A stretch of 13,144 nucleotides of DNA from an uncultured Eggerthellaceae bacterium. GTDB taxonomy: Bacteria; Actinomycetota; Coriobacteriia; Coriobacteriales; Eggerthellaceae. The notes under the pieces were generated by a model. That model made no database searches and was not told the DNA's origin. It saw only the letters and a program-made list of their open reading frames with translations. Numbering within the stretch: the stretch's first letter is position 1; each line of letters starts with the position of its first letter. The stretch lies in NCBI GenBank assembly GCA_910588985.1, contig CAJURO010000003.1:75024-88167 (forward strand), written 5' to 3'. The position numbers were made by a program, and so were the translations under genes. Positions 7,028 through 13,144 of this stretch are shown here, in pieces.

Positions 7028-7975
7028 ATGCGAATCGTTTTCTTTGGCACACCACAGTTCGCGGCTGACATCCTCGGCGACATTGCCCCGATGCTGAGCA
7101 TCGAATGCGTGTATACCCAACCCGATCGTGTTCGTTCGAGAGGGAAGAAGCTCCTTCCGTCACCTGTTAAGCTGGTAGGCGAAGAGCTTGGCTTACCTGT
7201 ACGCACCCCTGCAACCCTGAAAGACGAAGAAGTCATAGATGAGCTTGAAGCGCTTCGTCCTGACCTGATCTGCGTTGCTGCGTATGGCGCTCTCTTGCCT
7301 GCGCGCGTACTGAGCATTCCCACCTATGGGTGCATCAATGTTCACGCATCTCTTCTGCCTGCCTATCGTGGGGCTGCCCCTATCGAGCGAGCCATTCTCA
7401 ATGGCGAAGAAGAGGTGGGCATATGCATCATGCGAATGGAGGAAGGGCTCGATACGGGGGATTGGTGTATTAGACGCGCCATTCCCGTGAGGGATATGGG
7501 TGCCGAAGAGCTCACTGCTGAACTGGCCTCGCTCGGCTCTTCTGCTCTGCTCTCTGCAATTGCCCAGATCGAATCAGATGCTGTTCGCTGGACTGCGCAG
7601 GATGAGACAAAGGCAACCTATGCGCCTAAGATCGGAAAAGGAGAGCTCGACCTTGACCCGAGCGCTTCCGTTATCCAGAACGTTCGTCGTATACAGGCAT
7701 CAAGCGCTGCTCATCCAGCACGGGCTCACATCGCAGGTCGTGATGTGACGATCATGAAAGCAACGCCTGCGCAAAAGGAGCATCCAAGCGCTAAGCAAGA
7801 CGGGATCGCGCACGCACTCGTTGCAGAAGGACGTCTCTATCTTTTCTGTTCAGATGGAGCGCTTGAGGTGCTTTCGCTAAAACCGGCGGGGAAGGGCTCC
7901 ATGAGCGCACAAGCCTTCATCTCTGGTCTTCGTGATAGAGACGAACAAGGGTTCACCCAGTGGAGGGCGATCTGA
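7028..7975 (+). CDS. fmt: Methionyl-tRNA formyltransferase
   Basis: The enzyme transfers a formyl group from 10-formyltetrahydrofolate to initiator Met-tRNA in the cytosol. Its 315 residues match the usual length. The N-terminal Rossmann domain begins MRIVFFGTPQFAADIL. The catalytic region has N104 and H106 in INVHASLLPAYRGAAPIE and D142 in MEEGLDTGD, equivalent to the Asn-His-Asp set of E. coli Fmt. The KLLPSPVK loop and the C-terminal tRNA-binding beta barrel (about 205-315, starting near TYAPKIGKGELDL) are present. The start is two bases after def, with GAGG (7014-7017) inside the def end serving as ribosome site. rsmB begins one base after its stop, giving a compact translational unit. 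Confidence 0.97.
   Translation: MRIVFFGTPQFAADILGDIAPMLSIECVYTQPDRVRSRGKKLLPSPVKLVGEELGLPVRTPATLKDEEVIDELEALRPDLICVAAYGALLPARVLSIPTYGCINVHASLLPAYRGAAPIERAILNGEEEVGICIMRMEEGLDTGDWCIRRAIPVRDMGAEELTAELASLGSSALLSAIAQIESDAVRWTAQDETKATYAPKIGKGELDLDPSASVIQNVRRIQASSAAHPARAHIAGRDVTIMKATPAQKEHPSAKQDGIAHALVAEGRLYLFCSDGALEVLSLKPAGKGSMSAQAFISGLRDRDEQGFTQWRAI
7962..7966 (+). promoter_or_regulatory. Ribosome binding site supporting the rsmB TTG start
   Basis: GGAGG at 7962-7966, inside the fmt 3' end, is ten bases before the TTG at 7977. An in-frame GTG at 7932 would add 15 residues embedded in fmt and has no comparable Shine-Dalgarno, so the TTG is preferred. Confidence 0.6.
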
Positions 7976-7976
7976 A

Positions 7977-9368
7977 TTGAGCACCCGACCCCAACGCTCG
8001 CATGCTTCCCGTGCACGCACGCTCGCTCTTGAATGCTTGCTCAAGATACAGGAGCGCGATGCCTTCGCCGATCCGCTCATCGATGCGATCATCGATCGAG
8101 GGAAGCTCTCCGCCGAAGACAAGGCATTCGCAACCCTGCTGGTACGAGGGGTGGTCAGTACGAGAGGTTCTCTTGACCTTGTTCTGGACCGCTGCATGCG
8201 TTCACCGCGCGATGTGAAGGACGATGTTCGATGCGCGCTTCGTATAAGCGCATACGAGATGCTCTATCTTCACAAGGATGCCTATGCGTCGGTAAGCCAA
8301 GGAGTTGAGCTGACACGTGAGATCGCACCTCGCGCAGCAGCGCTTGCCAATGCAGTGCTTCGCAAGGTTGCTTCTCTTGTTGATGCGTTTCCTTTCGGGG
8401 ATCCTCAGAAAGACATCCATGCTTATGCGCTCCTTCATGGATTCCCCGTTTGGCTCGTAGAGCAGCTCATCCAAGACCTTGGCGCACCTGATGCTCATGC
8501 GTTCTTGGTCGCATCGAATGAACCAGCTCCGATCTATCTTGCGGTCAATTCGGCTCTTGCATCAGATGATGAGATATGCACCGTGTTCAAGGAAGCTCGA
8601 TTTAGCCTTGAGCCTGCTGCTTCGGGAGGTATCACGCCCCCTGGTTGTTATGAGCTCAGAGAACGCAAGGCTCTTTCCGACGGTCGGATCGCACGTCTCT
8701 TACGTACGGGGAAGATCGTCGTGAGCGATGCTTCAGCGCAGGCCATTGCATTCCTTGTCGCGAAGATGACCTCATCGATCTGCGCTGATGGGAAGGATCC
8801 GAACTTCCTTGAGCTTTGTGCTGGCCGCGGCACGAAGACCGTTTTGCTCCAATCGGATCTATTGCGTATCCAGGGCTCTCAATCCTCGCGTTTCACCACG
8901 GTCGACAACGTCCCCTTCAAACAGAAGCTCCTGCTCAAAAGGGCTCAGGAGTGCGGGATCGAGGTCTCAGAGGCTCTCTGCGGGGATGCCACGCATCTTG
9001 ATCGCGTCATCAAGGATCGCATGTTTGACTGCATCTTCATCGATGCACCTTGCTCAGGTCTCGGAACGCTTCGCAGGCACCCTGAAATACGATGGCGAAT
9101 AAAGCCGCAAGACATTGACGCGTTTGCGCATGTTGACAAACGCATCCTTGAAAGCGCAGCACATCATGTTAGACCAGGCGGTCTTCTTGCCTATGCTACT
9201 TGTACGATCACCCCAAGCGAAGATGGGAATGCGATCTCTTCCTTCCTCTCATCAGAGCTCGGGTCTTCTTTCAAGCTTGCAAGCGTTCACGGCAAGGCAT
9301 GCTTTCAGAACATGCTCGTTCCCCATGGTCCTGATGCCCATTTCCTTGCTGTGATGCAACGCCATTAA
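7977..9368 (+). CDS. rsmB: 16S rRNA (cytosine-967-C5) methyltransferase
   Basis: This SAM-dependent enzyme methylates C967-type cytosine of 16S rRNA. It has 463 residues from the TTG at 7977. The N-terminal NusB-like RNA-binding domain covers roughly residues 10-140 (ARTLALECLLKI; ADPLIDAII; AYEMLYL; ASVSQGVELTREI; AALANAVLRKV). The methyltransferase domain has motif I FLELCAGRGTKT (about 277-288), motif IV FIDAPCSGLGTLRRHPEIR with C359, and motif VI LAYATCTITPSEDGN with catalytic C409. The two-cysteine arrangement is that of the NOL1/NOP2/Sun family, and the NusB fusion identifies RsmB within it. It is the last gene of the def-fmt-rsmB cluster. A terminator lies 250 bases downstream, beyond a large palindrome. 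Confidence 0.95.
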   Translation: MSTRPQRSHASRARTLALECLLKIQERDAFADPLIDAIIDRGKLSAEDKAFATLLVRGVVSTRGSLDLVLDRCMRSPRDVKDDVRCALRISAYEMLYLHKDAYASVSQGVELTREIAPRAAALANAVLRKVASLVDAFPFGDPQKDIHAYALLHGFPVWLVEQLIQDLGAPDAHAFLVASNEPAPIYLAVNSALASDDEICTVFKEARFSLEPAASGGITPPGCYELRERKALSDGRIARLLRTGKIVVSDASAQAIAFLVAKMTSSICADGKDPNFLELCAGRGTKTVLLQSDLLRIQGSQSSRFTTVDNVPFKQKLLLKRAQECGIEVSEALCGDATHLDRVIKDRMFDCIFIDAPCSGLGTLRRHPEIRWRIKPQDIDAFAHVDKRILESAAHHVRPGGLLAYATCTITPSEDGNAISSFLSSELGSSFKLASVHGKACFQNMLVPHGPDAHFLAVMQRH

Positions 9369-9380
9369 ATCCATCTCGGA

Positions 9381-9410
9381 GCATCTTCATCCTCTGCGGC
9401 CTCAAGATGC
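9381..9410 (+). repeat. Short inverted repeat just after rsmB
   Basis: GCATCTT (9381-9387) and AAGATGC (9404-9410) form a 7-bp stem with a 16-base loop, 12 bases after the rsmB stop. There is no T-run, so it is not a standard terminator. It may protect the 3' end or be chance. CTCGGA occurs both just before it (9375-9380) and just after it (9413-9418). Confidence 0.4.
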
Positions 9411-9419
9411 CACTCGGAA

Positions 9420-9611
9420 GCTTATGAATAGGCTCTGTTGACCCAAGCTGGATCTATTGCGCTTGAAGGCTGCCATATGATGATGAAAGCGAGGTAAGAC
9501 ATAAGGAGCTGAGAGACTTATGCCTCGAAGCGACGACGCGGCGAGACTTTCATTCATCATATGGCAGCCTCTTGTGTATCTCATCTGGGTCAACAGAGCC
9601 TATTCATAAGC
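9420..9611. mobile_element. 192-bp nested palindrome, MITE-like element without a gene
   Basis: The ends are perfect 26-bp inverted repeats (9420-9445 and 9586-9611) beginning GCTTATGAATAGGCTCTG and ending at GACCCA. A second perfect 17-bp pair, AGGCTGCCATATGATGA (9467-9483) and its complement (9554-9570), lies inside and continues with TGAAAG after a one-base bulge. At the centre a hairpin pairs CGAGG (9490-9494) with CCTCG (9523-9527) and CATAAG (9500-9505) with CTTATG (9517-9522). No credible ORF is inside. The GGCTCTGTTG portion resembles the GG-start termini of some IS families, but I cannot assign one. I find no direct target-site duplication at either plausible boundary. Alternatively it is a large structured RNA element in the rsmB 3' untranslated region. 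Confidence 0.6.
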
Positions 9612-9619
9612 GTTCGCAG

Positions 9620-9664
9620 GCTCATTTCGTTATTTTCCAAGAAAAACGAAATGAGCTTTTTGTT
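9620..9664 (+). terminator. Intrinsic terminator of the def-fmt-rsmB transcript
   Basis: A perfect 12-bp stem, GCTCATTTCGTT (9620-9631) with AACGAAATGAGC (9645-9656), encloses a 13-base loop and is followed directly by TTTTTGTT. This is a textbook rho-independent terminator on the plus strand. It starts eight bases beyond the palindromic element, so that element lies within the transcribed 3' region of rsmB. Confidence 0.9.
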
Positions 9665-9685
9665 ACGTTGTAGAATCTCTACAAT
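9657..9685 (+). promoter_or_regulatory. Candidate promoter of the XRE-cupin regulator gene
   Basis: TACAAT at 9680-9685 is a 5/6 match to a -10 box. TTTTTG at 9657-9662 with a 17-base spacer would be the -35, sharing the terminator T-run. It lies 32 bases before the regulator ATG. The overlapping inverted repeat at 9668-9684 covers the spacer and the -10. Confidence 0.45.
9668..9684. promoter_or_regulatory. Operator-like 17-bp inverted repeat, probable autoregulatory site
   Basis: TTGTAGA and TCTACAA are perfect 7-base arms around the spacer ATC. The repeat sits on the probable -10 of the downstream HTH regulator gene. Size and placement are those of an autorepressor operator. Binding by the adjacent XRE protein is inference. 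Confidence 0.55.
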
Positions 9686-9717
9686 AAAAAAGACGGAACG
9701 GAGGCGAACGAAGGCGC

Positions 9718-10302
9718 ATGGAGCCAAATGTCAAGGAAATAGCCAATAGGATACGCGCGCTCAGAGAGGATCTTGGCCTTTCGATTGAGGATATGGCCAT
9801 AGCGACAGGTCGATCTGCTGACGAATACGCTTTGCAAGAATCGGGAAAGGAAGACCTCTCCTTCACATTCCTCTATAAATGCGCTGACAAGCTCAAAGTT
9901 GATGTTATCGAGCTTCTTACTGGAGAGAATCCGCACTTAACAGGCTACTCGCTTGTTCATGCTGACGAAGGTCTCTCCATCAAGCGTCGCGCAGGATTCG
10001 AATACTTACATAAAGCGCCGCATTTCCGCCATAAGCTTGCTGAGCCTTTCTTGGTAACGGCACCATATCTTACCGAAGAGCAGAACAAGCCCATCCATCT
10101 TTCATATCACGAAGGTCAAGAGCTTGACTTCATCATCTCCGGCCATCTTCTTTTCGCCTATGAGGATCATGTCGAGAAAGTTGGTCCAGGAGACTTGCTC
10201 ATGTATGACTCAGGTCGCGGGCATGGCATGATCGCTACTGACGGCGAGCCCTGCATATTCCTTGCTGTGGTCATCAAGCCCCAAGGTGCTGAGATTAACT
10301 AG
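9718..10302 (+). CDS. XRE-family transcriptional regulator with C-terminal cupin domain
   Basis: This is a 194-residue DNA-binding regulator. An XRE/Cro-type helix-turn-helix occupies about residues 6-68 (IANRIRALREDLGLSIEDMA, then TGRSADEYALQESG). A linker leads to a small cupin barrel at about 120-188, with H131 and E135 in YHEGQELDFIISG, PGD at 157-159 and H169. These residues could bind a metal or the effector ligand. Proteins of this architecture commonly sense a small metabolite and control an adjacent gene. Here it precedes an acyl-CoA synthetase and a 2-oxoacid:ferredoxin oxidoreductase on the same strand, so these are likely targets and an acid or acyl-CoA a plausible ligand (inference). 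Start ATG 9718 has GGAGG (9700-9704) and AAGG (9711-9714) upstream, neither ideally spaced; no other in-frame start is near. Confidence 0.9.
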   Translation: MEPNVKEIANRIRALREDLGLSIEDMAIATGRSADEYALQESGKEDLSFTFLYKCADKLKVDVIELLTGENPHLTGYSLVHADEGLSIKRRAGFEYLHKAPHFRHKLAEPFLVTAPYLTEEQNKPIHLSYHEGQELDFIISGHLLFAYEDHVEKVGPGDLLMYDSGRGHGMIATDGEPCIFLAVVIKPQGAEIN

Positions 10303-10328
10303 GTGCATCGGAAACGTTTCCAGCACCT
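10301..10328. promoter_or_regulatory. Nested palindrome between regulator and synthetase genes
   Basis: AGGTGC (10301-10306) pairs with GCACCT (10323-10328), and between them lies the perfect 12-bp palindrome GGAAACGTTTCC (10310-10321). It overlaps the regulator stop codon. No T-run follows, so it is a poor terminator. The central AAACGTTT resembles LacI/GalR-type operators, but it could equally be an RNA hairpin modulating readthrough to the synthetase gene. The remaining gap to 10387 shows no clear promoter. Confidence 0.5.
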
Positions 10329-10387
10329 TAAATCTCAACATCCTGCTCTAACCACTCAATAGAACCACACGAGGTGAGACCTACGCT

Positions 10388-12160
10388 ATGAGACACATCA
10401 ATGAGAGATTTGTAACAGAATCATATGAGGATGGCTTGCTGACCTCCTTCAGCGTCCATTGCAATGATGACTACAACTTTGCTTATGACGTTGTTGATGA
10501 CATTGCCATTGCCGACCCAGAGCGTCGTGCAATGGTCTGGTGCAACCCTGAGGGCGAGGAGCACATCTTCACGTTCGCAGACATGAAGAGATGGTCGGAC
10601 AAGACCGCGAACTTTCTTTCTGATAAGGGGATAGGTCGAGGTGACAAGGTGCTCGTCGTCCTGCGACGTCATTATCAATTCTGGTTCGTTGCGCTTGCGT
10701 TGGCGAAATTGGGCGCTGTCATGGTGCCTGCAACCTTCATGCTCAAAGAGCATGACATGTCGTATCGGCTGGAACGAGCAGGCATCAACGCTATCATCGC
10801 TACAAGCATCGGAGACGTTGCCGATGTGGTGGATGCTGTTGTGGATGATTGCCCTACCGTGAGAGCATGCTTCTTGGTTAATCCTGCGGGTGGTGGTCTT
10901 ACCGCGCGCAATGAAGGTGGGGCATTGCTCGATGGGGGGCAAGGCTTTGGCGAGGCGCTTTCAGGGCCAGAGGGGATTTGCGCACTTGGTGTCGAACGTC
11001 AAGGGTGGATAGATTTCAATACGGGCGTTCGCCTCTCAAGCGATATCTTCGAACGTCGAGAGACGCTTGCAGCTGAGCCAATGCTCATGTATTTCTCTTC
11101 AGGCACATCGGGAAACCCCAAGATGGTTCTCCATGATTCGCTCTATTCGCTTGGGCATCTTATGACGGCAAAGCATTGGCATAATGTCCGTCCAGATGGT
11201 CTGCATTTCACGATTGCGGATACTGGGTGGGGAAAGGCGGTCTGGGGCAAGTTCTACGGACAATGGCTTATGGAGGCCTGTGTCCTTACGTATGACTTCG
11301 ACCGCTTCCATGCCGATGAGATCCTCGATCTCATCGGACGATACAAGGTTACTACGTTCTGTGCTCCACCTACCATGTACCGTCTCATGATGCAGAGCGA
11401 TCTGAAAGCCCACGACCTCTCTTCGCTCGAATACTCGACGACTGCAGGTGAAGCGCTCAACCCTGATCTCTTCGATTTCTGGAAAGAGCAGACAGGGCTC
11501 ACTATCTTCGAGGGCTTTGGTCAAACGGAGACGCCGCTTACCATCGGCAATCTGACGAACTCAACTCCGCGACCCGGCTCGATGGGCAAGCCCGTGCCAC
11601 TCTATGAAGTCGCCATTCTTCGCACTGATGACACTCCTTGCGATATCGGTGAAACAGGCGAGATCTGCATCAAGATCGACCCGCATCCTGCGGGCATCAT
11701 GATGGAATACTATCGCGATCCAGAGAAGACCGCTTCAGCCATGCGCGACGGATGGTACCACACAGGAGATACCGCTTGGGAAGACGAAGACGGTTACTAC
11801 TGGTATGTTGGTCGCAATGACGACGTGATAAAGTCAAGCGGATATCGCATCGGGCCGTTCGAGATCGAAAGCGTCCTTTTAGAGCATCCAGCGGTACGCG
11901 AGTGCGCGGTAACGGGTGTTCCGGATGAATTGCGCGGCATGATAGTGAAGGCTACTGTCGTGCTCGCAGAGGATGTCCAAGGCTCCGACGCGCTTACCCA
12001 AGAGCTCCAGACGTGGGTGAAAGAGCAAACGGCTCCTTATAAGTACCCGCGCATCATCGAGTATGTCACCGAGCTCCCTCGCACCGTCAATGGCAAGATC
12101 AGACGCGTTGCTATACGTGAAGCAGATCAAGCCGAACGTGTTGCCGAAGGCCTCGTTTAA
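10388..12160 (+). CDS. AMP-forming acyl-CoA synthetase (acetyl-/medium-chain acyl-CoA synthetase-like)
   Basis: This ANL-superfamily ligase activates a carboxylic acid with ATP to acyl-AMP and then acyl-CoA, releasing PPi. It has 590 residues. Motifs are the P-loop FSSGTSGNPKM (236-246), STTAGEALNPD, EGFGQTE (375-381), YHTGDTAW with D461, GRNDDVIKSSGYRIGPFEIE, and PRTVNGKIRR with K570, the lysine needed for adenylation and often controlled by acetylation. Residues about 165-205 form a glycine-rich stretch before RQGWIDF that seems longer than in typical relatives. ATG 10388 follows AGGTGAG by nine bases. Ferredoxin and vorB genes follow immediately, suggesting a branched-chain or aryl acid as substrate; the acid cannot be read from sequence. 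Acetate is an alternative. The PPi made could feed HppA. Confidence 0.92.
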   Translation: MRHINERFVTESYEDGLLTSFSVHCNDDYNFAYDVVDDIAIADPERRAMVWCNPEGEEHIFTFADMKRWSDKTANFLSDKGIGRGDKVLVVLRRHYQFWFVALALAKLGAVMVPATFMLKEHDMSYRLERAGINAIIATSIGDVADVVDAVVDDCPTVRACFLVNPAGGGLTARNEGGALLDGGQGFGEALSGPEGICALGVERQGWIDFNTGVRLSSDIFERRETLAAEPMLMYFSSGTSGNPKMVLHDSLYSLGHLMTAKHWHNVRPDGLHFTIADTGWGKAVWGKFYGQWLMEACVLTYDFDRFHADEILDLIGRYKVTTFCAPPTMYRLMMQSDLKAHDLSSLEYSTTAGEALNPDLFDFWKEQTGLTIFEGFGQTETPLTIGNLTNSTPRPGSMGKPVPLYEVAILRTDDTPCDIGETGEICIKIDPHPAGIMMEYYRDPEKTASAMRDGWYHTGDTAWEDEDGYYWYVGRNDDVIKSSGYRIGPFEIESVLLEHPAVRECAVTGVPDELRGMIVKATVVLAEDVQGSDALTQELQTWVKEQTAPYKYPRIIEYVTELPRTVNGKIRRVAIREADQAERVAEGLV

Positions 12161-12184
12161 CCCTGAAGAGAAGAAGGAGATGTT

Positions 12185-12406
12185 ATGGCAAAAGGCCGTG
12201 TTGAGATAGACCAAGGATTCTGCAAAGGGTGTGGGCTTTGCACGAATGTCTGCCCATCGCACATTCTTGAGCTTGACCAAGATACGATCACGCCAAAGGG
12301 GTATCACCCTGCAACCTGTATCGATGAGAATCTCTGCACTGGATGTGCAACCTGTGCGCTCGTTTGCCCAGATGTTGCCATCACCGTGTATCGGGAGGTG
12401 AGGTAG
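12185..12406 (+). CDS. 2x[4Fe-4S] ferredoxin subunit of a 2-oxoacid:ferredoxin oxidoreductase
   Basis: This 73-residue polyferredoxin subunit carries electrons between the TPP/Fe-S core and soluble ferredoxin. Two cluster motifs are visible: C13, C16, C19 and C23-P (FCKGCGLCTNVCP), and C51, C54, C57 and C61-P (LCTGCATCALVCP). An extra Cys, C45, precedes the second motif. AAGGAG (12174-12179) lies five bases before the ATG. It sits 24 bases after the synthetase and one base before vorB, the gene order usual for the delta/ferredoxin subunit of Kor/Vor-type enzymes. On sequence alone it could be a free ferredoxin; the context argues for a complex subunit. Confidence 0.92.
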   Translation: MAKGRVEIDQGFCKGCGLCTNVCPSHILELDQDTITPKGYHPATCIDENLCTGCATCALVCPDVAITVYREVR

Positions 12407-12407
12407 G

Positions 12408-13144
12408 ATGGCGGAAAAAGTCCTCATGAAGGGAAACGAGGCGCTTGCCGAAGCAGCTATGCGCGCAGGCTGTCGCTTCTTCTTTGGATATCCGATCACT
12501 CCACAGACTGAGCTTGCAGCTTATATGTCAAAGATGATGCCTAAGATCGGCGGCACTTATCTCCAAGCAGAAAGCGAGATCGCTGCGATCAATATGGTTT
12601 ACGGAGCTTCCGCTTGCGGAGCGCGCGCGATGACCTCATCGTCTTCGCCAGGAATCTCCCTCAAGACCGAGGGTATATCATATCTTGCTGGTGCTGACTT
12701 GCCTGCTGTCATCATCAACGTGCAACGGGGAGGTCCAGGGCTCGGTTCCATCCAGCCTTCGCAATCAGATTATTGGCAGGCTACACGCGCTATGGGGCAC
12801 GGGGACTTCTTCTTGCCCGTGTTTGCCCCATCAACGGTTCAGGAAGCTGCCGATCTTGTCTACCTTGCCTTTGATGTGGCTGATCGTTATCGCACCCCCG
12901 TTGTGATCCTTGCTGATGGGGTGCTTGGCCAAATGATGGAACCCGTGCTCTTGCCTGAGCCGATCGACCCGAGCACATTGCCAAGCAAGCCGTGGGCATG
13001 CGGTGGCCACCATGGAGAGCGTGATCACAACATCGTCAACTCCCTTTTCCTTGATGCCCAAGATCTCTACCGTTCGAACGTTGGGCGCTTCGAGCGCTAC
13101 GAGATCATCAAGCGAGATGAGGTACGCGTTGAGCAATATCGCAC
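12408..13144 (+). CDS. vorB: 2-oxoacid:ferredoxin oxidoreductase alpha subunit, VorB-like (3' end outside window)
   Basis: This is the alpha subunit of a CoA-dependent, TPP-containing enzyme that interconverts 2-oxoacid + CoA + oxidised ferredoxin with acyl-CoA + CO2 + reduced ferredoxin. The frame runs open from ATG 12408 to the window edge (245 full codons). Recognisable segments are KVLMKGNEALAEAAMRAGC, FFFGYPITPQTELAAYM, YLQAESEIAAINMVYGA, TSSSSPGISLKTEGISYLAG, RGGPGLGSIQPSQSDYWQ, GHGDFFLPVFAPSTVQEA and ILADGVLGQMMEP. This pattern fits the branched-chain 2-oxoisovalerate (VOR) subgroup, where the QAESEIAAI and MTSSSSPG blocks are typical. 2-oxoglutarate or arylpyruvate specificity cannot be excluded. 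GGAGGTG (12393-12399), inside the ferredoxin 3' end, is its ribosome site. Beta (TPP-binding) and gamma subunits are expected beyond the edge. Confidence 0.9.
   Translation, partial: MAEKVLMKGNEALAEAAMRAGCRFFFGYPITPQTELAAYMSKMMPKIGGTYLQAESEIAAINMVYGASACGARAMTSSSSPGISLKTEGISYLAGADLPAVIINVQRGGPGLGSIQPSQSDYWQATRAMGHGDFFLPVFAPSTVQEAADLVYLAFDVADRYRTPVVILADGVLGQMMEPVLLPEPIDPSTLPSKPWACGGHHGERDHNIVNSLFLDAQDLYRSNVGRFERYEIIKRDEVRVEQYR

Noticed and set aside
6288..7163. A 291-codon open frame on the minus strand spanning dnaG, def and fmt ends
   Set aside because: It crosses three well-supported plus-strand genes and shows no recognisable domain.
7932..7976. A GTG start giving rsmB 15 extra residues
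   Set aside because: It would lie within fmt without a good Shine-Dalgarno. TTG 7977 follows GGAGG and begins one base after the fmt stop.
9402..9593. A 63-codon frame on the minus strand inside the palindromic element
   Set aside because: It covers inverted-repeat sequence, with no family resemblance and no convincing ribosome site. It is not a credible transposase remnant.
9423..9608. 8-bp target-site duplication flanking a GG...CC-ended element (boundaries at 9431 and 9600)
   Set aside because: The flanks TATGAATA and TATTCATA are reverse complements, not direct repeats, so they belong to the inverted arms.
11879..12499. A 206-codon open frame on the minus strand
   Set aside because: It is antisense to the synthetase end, the ferredoxin subunit and the vorB start, all of which carry diagnostic motifs.
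1..13144. CRISPR arrays, tRNA or rRNA genes, prophage or toxin-antitoxin genes
   Set aside because: I saw no regularly spaced direct repeats, no cloverleaf with a T-loop, and no matching protein families. Absence is judged by eye only.

Overview
The window reads as chromosomal DNA of an anaerobic, moderate-G+C Gram-positive bacterium. My best guess is the Actinomycetota class Coriobacteriia (Eggerthellaceae, for example Cryptobacterium or Slackia-like). This is inferred from protein flavour, the dgt/dnaG neighbourhood, a K+-dependent membrane pyrophosphatase, and a ferredoxin-linked 2-oxoacid oxidoreductase operon. No rRNA or other direct taxonomic marker is present.

Layout. (1) Bases 1-348 hold the 3' end of ribF (riboflavin kinase/FAD synthetase). 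(2) A promoter-bearing gap leads to hppA, a membrane-bound ion-pumping pyrophosphatase, closely followed by rnhA (ribonuclease HI). (3) An HD-domain dNTP triphosphohydrolase (dgt-like) lies on the minus strand. Its end overlaps rnhA convergently by 19 bases, and its start faces dnaG (primase) across a 173-base divergent control region. (4) def, fmt and rsmB form a tight rightward cluster for initiator-tRNA formylation, nascent-chain deformylation and 16S rRNA methylation. (5) The 349 bases after rsmB contain no gene. They hold a 192-bp nested palindrome that looks like a MITE or a large structured RNA, then a strong intrinsic terminator, then a promoter with an operator-like 17-bp inverted repeat. 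(6) That promoter serves an XRE-cupin regulator, followed by an acyl-CoA synthetase, a 2x[4Fe-4S] ferredoxin subunit and vorB (alpha subunit of 2-oxoisovalerate-type ferredoxin oxidoreductase), which runs off the right edge.

How the genes fit together. The left three quarters is core information processing plus pyrophosphate energetics. Pyrophosphate released by DnaG-primed replication, rRNA and tRNA work and AMP-forming ligases could be recovered by HppA as an ion gradient. The right quarter looks like one metabolic module: activation of a carboxylic acid to acyl-CoA, and ferredoxin-dependent interconversion of acyl-CoA and 2-oxoacid. It could run as reductive carboxylation of branched-chain or aryl acids into amino-acid precursors, or in reverse as amino-acid fermentation. 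The adjacent XRE-cupin protein is its likely regulator.

Most genes are ordinary. The parts most worth a second look are the nested palindrome at 9420-9611, the operator-like repeat at 9668-9684, the palindrome in the gap before the synthetase, and the regulator/synthetase/VOR module itself. I saw no CRISPR array, tRNA, rRNA, transposase or prophage gene.
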